From NCBI GenBank assembly GCA_030705695.1, contig JAUZPX010000019.1:1-21621 (forward strand): 21,621 nucleotides of DNA, read 5' to 3'. Shown here one piece after another: positions 6,842-15,059 of the stretch. Below the pieces are notes generated by a model. That model saw nothing but the letters and a program-made list of their open reading frames with translations, was not told where the DNA came from and made no database searches. The first letter of the stretch is position 1. Each line of letters begins with the position of its first letter. The translations under genes and the position numbers were made by a program. The DNA comes from Bacillota bacterium (lineage in GTDB: Bacteria > Bacillota > Clostridia > Oscillospirales > Acutalibacteraceae).

Positions 6842-9742
6842 TTACTTTTGTGCGGCAATTGCAGCCAAAAGACTGCGAATTCTTATTTTCACCGCACCAA
6901 GATTTGTTATTTCATCAATTTTAATTTGAGTATAAATTTTACCGTTTTTCTCGAGAATTTCACGGACTTCATCTGTTGTTATGGCGTCTACGCCGCAGCC
7001 GAACGAAACTAGCTGAACAAGATTCATATCTTTACGGGTTCCGATATATTTTGCTGCCGCATACAGCCTTGAATGATATGTCCACTGATTAAGAACGGTC
7101 GTTTTAAAGCGTTTAACACGAGGACTTATAACATCCTCAGATATTATAGCCACGCCAAAGCTGCCGATAAGGGTATCGATACCGTGGTTTATCTCAGGGT
7201 CGATATGATAAGGACGTCCTGCGAGAACAAAGATCTGTTTTCCGTCCTTTTCTGCTTTCGCTATTATCTCGTCGCCTTTTGCACGTATCTTTGCCATATA
7301 TGCTTCATATTCGGCATAGGCAGCTTTAGCAGCTTTTTTAACTTCTTTTAAGGTTATATCACTGAAATATTTCGAAAGTGCTTCATATGCTTTAATCGGA
7401 AAATCTTTTTTACGGTGAATGCCAAGATATTCTTTTATGAATGTTATCTTTTGAACGTCAGGCATATTTGCACTGATAACCTCGGGATAATAAGCTACCA
7501 CAGGGCAGTTGTAATGATTATCGCCAAGATCTTCATCAAGATTATATGACAGGCACGGATAGAAAATCGTTTTTATTTCGCTATCAATAAGTGACTGTAC
7601 ATGACCGTGCATGAGTTTCGCAGGGAAACATACGGTGTCTGACGGAATAGTCTGGTGACCTCTTTGATAGAGCTTACTGTCAGAAACAGGGGAGGCTTCA
7701 ATGCCAAAGTCCAAAGAAGTGAAGAAGCTGTTCCAAAACGGCAGAAGCTCGAACATATTAAGCCCCAGCGGAATGCCGATTTTACCGCGAGAACCCTCGC
7801 TTTTCATATAAGATTTTAAAAGATTAAGTTTATAATTATAGATATTTAAAGAATTATCGTTAGCTCTGTGTGTTACGGGGCGTTCGCAGCGGTTACCGCC
7901 AATGAATTTTCCACCGCCTGCAAAAGTGTTTATGGTAAGACGGCAGTTGTTTTCGCAAAGTCCGCAATTTGCAACAGTGATTTTATGTTCAAAGCTTTCA
8001 AGTTCGCTTTTACCAATCATTGTGCTTTTGCCTTTTGAATTTTCTTTTGCGTACAAAGAGGCTCCGAATGCACCCATAAGCCCTGAAATTTCAGGACGAA
8101 CAACTTCGGCACCCATTTCTTTTTCAAATGCACGAAGAACGGCATCGTTTAAGAATGTTCCGCCCTGAACAACAATCTTTCGCCCAAGTTCATCGGGGCT
8201 TCCGGCACGGATAACTTTATATAGAGCATTTTTAACTACGCTTATTGAAAGTCCTGCTGAAATATCCTCGATGGTTGCACCGTATTTTTGTGCCTGCTTT
8301 ACGGATGAATTCATAAAAACAGTGCAGCGTGAGCCTAAATCTACAGGGTGTTTTGCAAACAAGCCGATTTGCGAGAATTTTTCAATTGGATACGAAAGTG
8401 CATTGGCAAATGTCTGTAAAAAGCTTCCGCAGCCCGAGGAACAAGCCTCGTTTAAAAAGATATTGTCAATAGCGCCGTTATGGATTTTAAAGCATTTAAT
8501 GTCCTGCCCGCCTATGTCGATAACAAACTGTACGTCAGGCATGAATTTCTTAGCGGCAGTGAAATGGGCAACCGTTTCAACAATACCGAAGTCTACCTTA
8601 AATGCGTTTTTTATAATTTCTTCGCCATAGCCTGTAACCGCACCTGCGGCAATTTTCACGTTAGGGTTTATTTCATAAATCTTTTCAAGAAAACTTTTAA
8701 TAATAGGAACTGGATTTCCGCTGTTAGATTGATATTGAGAGTATAGAAGCTCGTTTTCTTCTCCGAGTACAACAGTTTTTACCGTTGTTGAACCTGCATC
8801 CATACCGATATATACATTACCTTTGTAGCCTGCAAGTTCCCCTCGCTTTACAGTTACTTTTGCGTGGCGAGCCTTAAAGGTATCATATTCCTCTTTGCTT
8901 TCAAACAACGGAGGATTATATGCAAAGCTACCGTCACCACGATAATTTTCTACTTTTTGTATAATTTCATCAAATTCAACAGAAGACTCGGCACAAAGTG
9001 CAGCCCCCGCAGCAACATAATACAGCGAGTTTTCAGGGCAAATCCCCGAGATGCCAAGCACTTTATCAAATCTTTTGCGAAGCTGCTCCATAAACGTTAA
9101 TGGCCCGCCGAGATACACGACTTTTCCTTCTATTTTACGTCCCTGAGCAAGCCCTGCGATGGTCTGAGTTACAACAGCCAAAAAAATGCTTTCTGCAATA
9201 TCGGCTTTTCGTGCGCCTTGATTAAGAAGCGGCTGAATGTCTGTTTTTGCGAAGACTCCGCACCGTGAAGCAATTGTATAGGTTTTTTCATAACTTGCTG
9301 CCAAATCGTTCAGTTCTTCGAGAGGTACATTTAGAAGAGTTGCCATTTGGTCTATAAATGCACCTGTACCGCCTGCACAGGTACCGTTCATTCGAACTTC
9401 CATACCGCCCGACAAGAATAGAATTTTTGCGTCTTCACCGCCAAGCTCGATAATAACATCGGTGCCCGGAATAAAAGTTGCAGCGGCTACCTTTGTAGCG
9501 TAGACTTCTTGAATAAAGTCGATTCCGCAGGTTTCGGCAACCCCCATGCCCGCCGAACCTGAAATTGCAACAGCTGCCTTGTCGGCACCGGGTACATTTT
9601 CACGTACAGACGATAAAATCTCAGCAATTTTGCTTGTAATTTGCGAAAAGTGCCGTTCGTATGTATTATATAAAATTTCGTTTTTTTCGCTTAACACAAC
9701 ACATTTAATTGTGGTTGAGCCAACGTCTAAACCGATTTTCAA
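6842..9742 (-). CDS. Acyl-CoA dehydratase activase-related protein (two BadF/HgdC ATPase domains plus DUF2229)
   Basis: This is an ATP-dependent electron activator related to HgdC and BadF/BcrA. Residues 1-255 form one actin-fold ATPase (GLDVGSTTIK, ELGGEDAK, GTCAGGTGAF), and 310-565 form a second (GMDAGSTTVK, DIGGQDIK, ACSSGCGSF). Each has the Cys pair that in HgdC holds a bridging [4Fe-4S] cluster: Cys122/Cys161 and Cys434/Cys473. Residues from about 590 form the DUF2229-type region with CGLCENNC (Cys593, Cys596, Cys600) and Cys619, then Cys705, Cys730, Cys746 and Cys916. The start was set at TTG 9742, because GGAGG lies eight bases before it and the upstream TTG at 9757 overlaps that site. 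The protein is then 966 residues. It heads a two-gene operon with the HgdB-like gene and probably supplies electrons to it. The biological reaction is unknown. Confidence 0.85.
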   Translation of the reverse strand: MKIGLDVGSTTIKCVVLSEKNEILYNTYERHFSQITSKIAEILSSVRENVPGADKAAVAISGSAGMGVAETCGIDFIQEVYATKVAAATFIPGTDVIIELGGEDAKILFLSGGMEVRMNGTCAGGTGAFIDQMATLLNVPLEELNDLAASYEKTYTIASRCGVFAKTDIQPLLNQGARKADIAESIFLAVVTQTIAGLAQGRKIEGKVVYLGGPLTFMEQLRKRFDKVLGISGICPENSLYYVAAGAALCAESSVEFDEIIQKVENYRGDGSFAYNPPLFESKEEYDTFKARHAKVTVKRGELAGYKGNVYIGMDAGSTTVKTVVLGEENELLYSQYQSNSGNPVPIIKSFLEKIYEINPNVKIAAGAVTGYGEEIIKNAFKVDFGIVETVAHFTAAKKFMPDVQFVIDIGGQDIKCFKIHNGAIDNIFLNEACSSGCGSFLQTFANALSYPIEKFSQIGLFAKHPVDLGSRCTVFMNSSVKQAQKYGATIEDISAGLSISVVKNALYKVIRAGSPDELGRKIVVQGGTFLNDAVLRAFEKEMGAEVVRPEISGLMGAFGASLYAKENSKGKSTMIGKSELESFEHKITVANCGLCENNCRLTINTFAGGGKFIGGNRCERPVTHRANDNSLNIYNYKLNLLKSYMKSEGSRGKIGIPLGLNMFELLPFWNSFFTSLDFGIEASPVSDSKLYQRGHQTIPSDTVCFPAKLMHGHVQSLIDSEIKTIFYPCLSYNLDEDLGDNHYNCPVVAYYPEVISANMPDVQKITFIKEYLGIHRKKDFPIKAYEALSKYFSDITLKEVKKAAKAAYAEYEAYMAKIRAKGDEIIAKAEKDGKQIFVLAGRPYHIDPEINHGIDTLIGSFGVAIISEDVISPRVKRFKTTVLNQWTYHSRLYAAAKYIGTRKDMNLVQLVSFGCGVDAITTDEVREILEKNGKIYTQIKIDEITNLGAVKIRIRSLLAAIAAQK

Positions 9743-9903
9743 GCAGATATCCTCCAAAGCTTATAATTTCACTCGCATCATTATATAACGATTTATTATA
9801 TGAATAATTCTATAAAAAAATTATAAATAAAGTAATTTATGGCGAAACATCTTGAAAAAGTAGGGGTTTTTAGCTAAAAACATATTTTGTTTTTGACAAA
9901 TAT

Positions 9904-9943
9904 TTCGCCCGATACGTTAATAAAGATTTACGTATCGGGCGAA
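9904..9943. terminator. Strong hairpin downstream of the amylase, probable terminator
   Basis: A 14-bp perfect stem (9904-9917 with 9930-9943, core CGCCCGATACGT) lies about 20 bases after the amylase stop. The following bases on the minus strand are AT-rich but not a clean T run, so it may terminate inefficiently or serve as a 3' stabiliser. Confidence 0.6.
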
Positions 9944-9962
9944 TATTTGAAGAGGGAAACAC

Positions 9963-11603
9963 TTATTTATTATAAATTACAGCAACTTTTCCTGCCGGAA
10001 CCGTACCTGAGATTTTACCACCGGATACGGTAAAGCTATTACCGCTGACTTGATCCTTATATGTACCGTCTGCCATAGACTTTACTGGGCAGTTGCTTAA
10101 TACAAGACTGTTTGAGTCAGTATTTACGATAGTGCATCCGCTTGTTCCGCGTTCAATCATAAGAGTTTTTGTATTGTTGTTTGGATTTGAAAGTGCTTCA
10201 GGCTGAGAGCTGAATTTATTTCGGAAAAAGTTGACAGCCACAACCTGAGAATCTTTATACATATCGCTTCCTGCAGCACCTATAAGATTGTTGCCCCATT
10301 GACTGCTTGTGGTGCTTCCTGCGGGTCTGTCAAAGAACAGAGGAGTGCCGCCTGCACGGGCTGTAATAATTGCCCAGCCGTCAATAACCTTCTGTACGGG
10401 AATTGTATATGTATTGTCGCCACAGTAATTATCGTGTGACTCAAACCATGTTACAAGGTTACTCGGGTCAATGCCGCTTACAAGATAATCTTGAATATTG
10501 CTTACTGCAAGATTACTTCCTGTAACAGCTGAACGAATTCTTGCTCCATAAGACGAGGAAGTCACATGCATATATTTTATATAGGCTGCAAGTCGGCAAG
10601 ATGATGAATCGCCGTCGCCGTCTTGAAGTATTTCGCCATACTGGAATTTTGAGCCGTTGTCCAAAACCGTAGGCCAGAAATTGCTTGCAAATGCAGGTTT
10701 GCCTGAAGTGCTGTCATCAGGAAGCTCGATATGTTTGGCAGCGTCATAACGGAAGCCGTTTGCTCCTGCCTGTACACACGAAACAAGATAATTTTTAATA
10801 AGCTGCTGAATGTTAGGGTTCTGTGTGTTCAAATCGGAAAGACCCAAAAGCTGACATTGAGTAATGGAATATCTGTCTGAGCCAATACCGCCGCTTACAT
10901 TATGGAATGCACCGCCTGCAATATTCTTTATTGAACTGTCAATAGAGCCCTGGCTGCCTGTCATATGATTTACAACAGAGTCAACAATAACATTTATATG
11001 ATATTGATGAGCAGTTTGGCACATTGTTTTAAATTCATCCAAAGTTCCAAGCTGGTAGTTACCGATCGTATAATTTGTGGGCTGATAATGATAATACCAC
11101 TTTCCGTTGCCCATAAGCTGCATTCCGCCGTTATCTCCGACAATTACTTGATTAATCGGAGAAGTCTGAATTGAAGTAAACCCTGCAGCTGCTATCGAAG
11201 GGATATTTGCTTTAATCGTGTTAAAGTTCCAGCACCAGCAATGAAGGATTGTACCCGATGCAATATCGTAAAGCTCGTTTGAAGCATCATATGGCAGTGA
11301 AGAGATCAGACCAACAAGATATTTTTGAATACATGTTGCGTCTTTTAATGATATGACACCGTCAAGATTTACGTCGGAAGCGACTGTTTGTGCTGTGGGA
11401 ATTGTAAATTGCCCAACCATGTATTTACAAACACTTGTAGCATCCTTTAAGTCGCAGACTCCGTCGCCGTTTACATCACCGTAAACAATAGTAGATGATG
11501 TTGCCGCATGTGCCTGTGTTGCCGTTGGGATAACGTTAAATACTGAAAAAATCAGTAACACAGAAACCATGAGCGCAGTAATTTTGCTTTTTTTACTAAA
11601 CAT
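9963..11603 (-). CDS. Secreted alpha-amylase (GH13) with N-terminal type I dockerin
   Basis: This enzyme hydrolyses internal alpha-1,4 bonds of starch outside the cell and should attach to a cohesin scaffold through its dockerin. In the 546-residue form, residues 1-33 are a signal peptide ending AHA. Residues 41-100 are a dockerin with two calcium loops (GDVNGDGVCDLKDAT and SDVNLDGVISLKDAT, each followed by a KYxVG helix). The rest is a GH13 barrel with its C-terminal beta domain. The four GH13 regions are visible: DSVVNH (Asp208, His213), GFRYDAAKH (nucleophile Asp287), GEILQ (acid/base Glu324) and ESHDN (Asp391). All catalytic residues are present. The start is ATG 11603; the in-frame GTG at 11612 is part of the AAGGTGA ribosome binding site. 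It lies 106 bases after the GH36-like gene and may be co-transcribed. An N-terminal dockerin is less common than a C-terminal one. Confidence 0.95.
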   Translation of the reverse strand: MFSKKSKITALMVSVLLIFSVFNVIPTATQAHAATSSTIVYGDVNGDGVCDLKDATSVCKYMVGQFTIPTAQTVASDVNLDGVISLKDATCIQKYLVGLISSLPYDASNELYDIASGTILHCWCWNFNTIKANIPSIAAAGFTSIQTSPINQVIVGDNGGMQLMGNGKWYYHYQPTNYTIGNYQLGTLDEFKTMCQTAHQYHINVIVDSVVNHMTGSQGSIDSSIKNIAGGAFHNVSGGIGSDRYSITQCQLLGLSDLNTQNPNIQQLIKNYLVSCVQAGANGFRYDAAKHIELPDDSTSGKPAFASNFWPTVLDNGSKFQYGEILQDGDGDSSSCRLAAYIKYMHVTSSSYGARIRSAVTGSNLAVSNIQDYLVSGIDPSNLVTWFESHDNYCGDNTYTIPVQKVIDGWAIITARAGGTPLFFDRPAGSTTSSQWGNNLIGAAGSDMYKDSQVVAVNFFRNKFSSQPEALSNPNNNTKTLMIERGTSGCTIVNTDSNSLVLSNCPVKSMADGTYKDQVSGNSFTVSGGKISGTVPAGKVAVIYNK

Positions 11604-11617
11604 ATTTTTCACCTTAC

Positions 11618-11658
11618 CGGCTTACAAAGGTTGCGGAATTTATACATGATGTAAGCCG
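11618..11658 (-). promoter_or_regulatory. Hairpin abutting the amylase ribosome binding site
   Basis: In the intergenic gap CGGCTTACA (11658-11650 on the minus strand) pairs with TGTAAGCCG (11626-11618). The stem ends next to the AAGGTGA ribosome binding site. It could stabilise the downstream mRNA or tune translation. A small GATGG/CCATC hairpin followed by TTTT overlaps the upstream stop codon (11698-11711) and might act as a weak attenuator. Confidence 0.4.
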
Positions 11659-11709
11659 TTCGGCACGTATAAATTTTTCTTTCAAAAATCCTAAAAGATG
11701 GGTTATCCA

Positions 11710-14700
11710 TCATGAAAAGGCAATTAAACCTACCAAATATTTCTGAATCATGGTTGCGTCTTTTAAAGTTACGGCGCTGTCGTGATTAACGTCAGCATTT
11801 ATAAGTCCTTGTGAAGTTAGCGTGCTTACCATGGCGAGATATTTTTGAATTATAGTTGCGTCCTTTAAATTTACTGAGCCATCGCAGTTTGCGTCTCCGA
11901 TAAGAGTCGTAGCATTTTCTGTTTTTGTTACCCAGATTATTTCTGAATCCAAAGCACTCGCCATTCCGCTTACCGTAATACCTGTATTCATTAAATCGGA
12001 GCCTTTTACACTGCAATTCAAGTTTGTTCTGTCTTGAAAAGTTAGAGAATATGTTGCATTAGGGTCTAAACCCTGAAGTTTTATTGCTTTTGATGTACCG
12101 TCACTGCCGCCAGATTGACTGTTTTTAAATAGGAAAACAGAGCCTTTTTGCAAGTTGCTGTTATAAAATTCCATTCCGTCCCAATTATTTCCGTCGGGCA
12201 TTGGTAGAATATGATAAACGTCCGCGCCTTTTAATATGGGGCGCTGTTTCGTATTATATTGATTCCAGCAGTCTTTGGATGCTGCAAGCTGAACGGGAGT
12301 TAAGCTTGCCGAAACGTTTTGTACCATCATTGCACCCATCATGCCGCTTCTTAGGCAGTAATATGCCCATTTCTGAGGGTTAGCGTTTATATTGGCGGCA
12401 TCTTGCGAAGATGACCAGTCAAATCCAAGGTCAAATTTCAACTGTATTGGATTAATCATATAGCTGTTTGCATAAAAAGCCATCCTTGCGTTCAATGCGC
12501 CACCTGAGTCTTCCATTGTAAGAAAGGTAGCACGTTCAAAATTTTGAAAATTCTTTAATGCCCCTCCTGCACTACAGCTTTCATAGCGAAAATTAGTGAA
12601 TTTGGATATCATCGAATCAAGTACATACGAAAGACCTTCCTGAGATGCATAGCTATTAGGGGAAGTTACGTTGAAGTCACTGCGCCAGTAATCTATATTC
12701 CAGTTACTGAAGCGGTCGGTAAGCGCTTGAATTTCAGCATTTCGACCTGAGGCCGTGCCAAGGTCGACACCTTGATAAGTATCACTCATATAAAGAGAGA
12801 CTTTCATATTAGGGAATTTGCTTTTAACAATATTGCTGTATGTCATTCCGTTAGGCCATTTTTGAGCACATGGCAACCATGAGTCAGCCATGTATGTGTC
12901 AAATCCTGAATTTGCATCGCTAGAAGAGTAGGGGACTGTCCACCAGTAATCCATTTTTGTAAGACCTACGCCCCAGGTTGACAAGTCATTCTGATTTATA
13001 TAGGTTTTTAGTTCAGATTCAGAATAAAGCGGCAGATGAAATTCTATTAAAGGTTCATTTGTATTATTTCGTAGTGTAGGTGTCATCTTATAGTTATAAA
13101 ACCAGTTTTTCATTGCATTGCTGCCATTATCGGCAGAGCCGCTGTATGTACCGAAAAATACACCTGGTATTTGAAATTTCTCTCCGTTTGCACGGGAGAC
13201 ATCTTCTGTTTGCATTCCAAGACCTGCGGTAAACTTTACTTTACTTAAATCATTTTGGGTTTGCAACAACATTTGACCGTAAGCCCAGTCGTAACCGAGG
13301 TACAGCCCTTGATTGTTTCCTTGAAGCAGCTCGAAAGGTAAAGTTCCGTCGCTTACCTCATACGAATTCTGAATAGTGCTCATTTGTACTAGGCTTTTTG
13401 TAAGTGGTGTTGTCAAAACTCCTGCTGTGAAATTCAAGTCTTTTCCGTCGTTCATTCGGGAACGGTTAAACCTGTAAATCGTTATATTATCAGGTGTATT
13501 CAAAACCATTGCGGCAGAATTCGCATCACCTGTGTTTATTGTGATGTTGCCGCCGCTGTTGTTAGTAAGATATGCCGTATGATAAATGGGGCCGATGGGA
13601 TTCATCGTCCAAACCGATTGATAACTGAGCTTTGGAGAGGAGCTTTCGTAATTTAATGTAACGCTCTTACCGTTTGAGGTGTCCACATTCGCACATGTGA
13701 ATTGCCATATTACAGGTGTGCGGGAGACATTTTGGATCATCGGCACGGCAGCGGTTGTGTTAATCCAGTTTTGCCCAGTAGAATTGTTTGTAACAGAAGT
13801 TATATATTCAGAATTGTTGTCCTCTGCAACACAAGCCGACATTGTGTTATTTGAAAAGCTCCAGCTTTGTGCCGAGGAGGAAAGCGATGTAGGAATTTCA
13901 GAATAAGAGTCATATGATAAAACGGTAAGCGAAATATCATCAAACCAAACATCGCCTGTAACGCCAGAATAAGAATTTGAAATTATACTCCAGTTTGTTT
14001 CACATACAGCACGGACAGTTACTTTTGTATTGCTTCCGCTATTCCAAACGCCGACAACATGCTGCCATTTTCCGAAAGCCGTGTCTCGAATCTGACATTC
14101 GCCTGCAATATCACTCATATCTATATATGCCCAGGCGCTGTTGTCAGAGCGGTATATATAGCCCGAATATATGTAATCGGTATTCGGTGAAACCGTTACG
14201 GTCTGAGAAACGACTGAAGCACCCTTTCCTCTAAGCGTTGATTTTGCGGAAGCGCTTCCCGTGTTGCTTTTGTCGGTAGCATGTGTCATTGCGCCGCCAT
14301 ATGTCCAAACACTGCTGTTTTGCTCGAAAGAAGCGTCACTCACAGTGTTTTCTTTTGACGGCGGCGGAGGCGTGACCTCCTGTCCGTTATAAGTTACCCA
14401 GCTTGAATTAAAGTTGACATACATTTTGCCTGTTCCCTGAAAAGTAAGATTCGTTGTTTGAGAGCTTCCTTTATCGCTGAAAATAAGGCTTGTGTATGAA
14501 TCGGTTAATGTATAAGAATAAATATTGCCCGAAACATGTATCATGGCAATACCTGGCCAAGCAGCATTTTGATTGCCAGCTCCGCCGCTGTTTTTCCAAG
14601 CGTAACAGTACGGCGACGAAAAAGTAGAAGGAGCCTGAAAATATACTATATCGCCTGAAGCAGCTTTTGCGGTAATGTTTATGGGTATTGAGAATAAAGA

Positions 14701-14754
14701 TATAACAAGAACAAGTGAAAGTACCGTGCACAAAAGTATTTTTATTCGTTTCAT
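11710..14754 (-). CDS. Secreted GH36-like (clan GH-D) glycosidase with CBM26, CBM4/9-like module and C-terminal dockerin
   Basis: A modular extracellular enzyme. Numbered from the upstream GTG at 14763 (subtract 3 for the ATG), residues 1-34 are a signal peptide ending TAKA. Residues 36-126 resemble the starch-binding module CBM26 (IVYFQAPSTF, CYAWKNSGG, WPGIAM). Residues 138-283 resemble a CBM4/9-type jelly roll (DASFEQ, FDDISLTV). Residues 300-940 resemble an alpha-galactosidase-type GH36 protein: a beta domain, then a barrel with MDYWW near 604-608, YWRSDFN (candidate nucleophile Asp696), ESCSAGG (Glu728) and TMEDSGG (candidate acid/base Asp752). Residues 956-1012 are a type I dockerin. 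The start is ATG 14754, because GGTGA lies just before it. The similarity to GH36 is remote: WRSD replaces the usual KWD, and a starch-binding partner suggests an alpha-glucan-linked substrate. Activity is unproven. Confidence 0.8.
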   Translation of the reverse strand: MKRIKILLCTVLSLVLVISLFSIPINITAKAASGDIVYFQAPSTFSSPYCYAWKNSGGAGNQNAAWPGIAMIHVSGNIYSYTLTDSYTSLIFSDKGSSQTTNLTFQGTGKMYVNFNSSWVTYNGQEVTPPPPSKENTVSDASFEQNSSVWTYGGAMTHATDKSNTGSASAKSTLRGKGASVVSQTVTVSPNTDYIYSGYIYRSDNSAWAYIDMSDIAGECQIRDTAFGKWQHVVGVWNSGSNTKVTVRAVCETNWSIISNSYSGVTGDVWFDDISLTVLSYDSYSEIPTSLSSSAQSWSFSNNTMSACVAEDNNSEYITSVTNNSTGQNWINTTAAVPMIQNVSRTPVIWQFTCANVDTSNGKSVTLNYESSSPKLSYQSVWTMNPIGPIYHTAYLTNNSGGNITINTGDANSAAMVLNTPDNITIYRFNRSRMNDGKDLNFTAGVLTTPLTKSLVQMSTIQNSYEVSDGTLPFELLQGNNQGLYLGYDWAYGQMLLQTQNDLSKVKFTAGLGMQTEDVSRANGEKFQIPGVFFGTYSGSADNGSNAMKNWFYNYKMTPTLRNNTNEPLIEFHLPLYSESELKTYINQNDLSTWGVGLTKMDYWWTVPYSSSDANSGFDTYMADSWLPCAQKWPNGMTYSNIVKSKFPNMKVSLYMSDTYQGVDLGTASGRNAEIQALTDRFSNWNIDYWRSDFNVTSPNSYASQEGLSYVLDSMISKFTNFRYESCSAGGALKNFQNFERATFLTMEDSGGALNARMAFYANSYMINPIQLKFDLGFDWSSSQDAANINANPQKWAYYCLRSGMMGAMMVQNVSASLTPVQLAASKDCWNQYNTKQRPILKGADVYHILPMPDGNNWDGMEFYNSNLQKGSVFLFKNSQSGGSDGTSKAIKLQGLDPNATYSLTFQDRTNLNCSVKGSDLMNTGITVSGMASALDSEIIWVTKTENATTLIGDANCDGSVNLKDATIIQKYLAMVSTLTSQGLINADVNHDSAVTLKDATMIQKYLVGLIAFS

Positions 14755-14886
14755 TTTTTTCACCGCTATCTGTTACTTGTTTTTAAAAAACAGAAAATTT
14801 GCAAACGGGTTATAATAACATAAATTGTTTTATATGTCGAAAAATAGCTAAAAACAGAAAAAAATATAAAGAATATCTCGTAAAGT

Positions 14887-14914
14887 ATTATAGCATTGAT
14901 GAAAAACATTGCAA
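14887..14914 (-). promoter_or_regulatory. Probable promoter of the dockerin-enzyme pair
   Basis: On the minus strand TTGCAA (14914-14909), a 16-base spacer and a perfect TATAAT (14892-14887) lie about 130 bases before the GH36-like start codon. The rest of the gap 14755-15059 is AT-rich and holds only this promoter and the hairpin at 15004-15033. I see no gene or operator with strong symmetry in it. Confidence 0.6.
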
Positions 14915-15003
14915 TGATTTGGACTAAAATTTGACTAATTGAATAAAAGCAATGCAAAAATTATGTGTAAAAATAACGCAAAAAGGAGTATATAATAATT
15001 TTA

Positions 15004-15033
15004 GCGGGCAAAGTCAATTTTGACTTTGCCCGC
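15004..15033. terminator. Hairpin terminator of the EF-G-like gene
   Basis: GCGGGCAAAGTCAA at 15004-15017 pairs with TTGACTTTGCCCGC at 15020-15033, leaving a very short loop. It lies 27 bases after the EF-G-like stop codon. The minus-strand tail is AT-rich (TAAAATTATTATATA) rather than pure T. Confidence 0.7.
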
Positions 15034-15059
15034 ATATGTTTTTGCTATTAATTAATATG

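Noticed and set aside
8271..8630. A 119-codon plus-strand frame inside the activase gene
   Set aside because: Antisense to the conserved second ATPase domain, with no ribosome binding site or family-like sequence.
9758..9962. Search for a strong promoter of the activase operon
   Set aside because: TATAAT-like boxes occur at 9780-9785 and 9795-9800, but neither has a convincing -35 box in this very AT-rich DNA, so no promoter is annotated.
11603..11612. GTG start for the amylase (and likewise GTG at 14763 for the GH36-like gene)
   Set aside because: In both genes the GTG is part of the GGTGA Shine-Dalgarno sequence of the ATG nine bases downstream.
14471..14957. Minus-strand frames of 86 and 63 codons at the 5' end of the GH36-like gene and in its leader
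   Set aside because: One overlaps the signal-peptide and CBM26 coding region in another frame; the other is a low-complexity AT-rich translation without a ribosome binding site.
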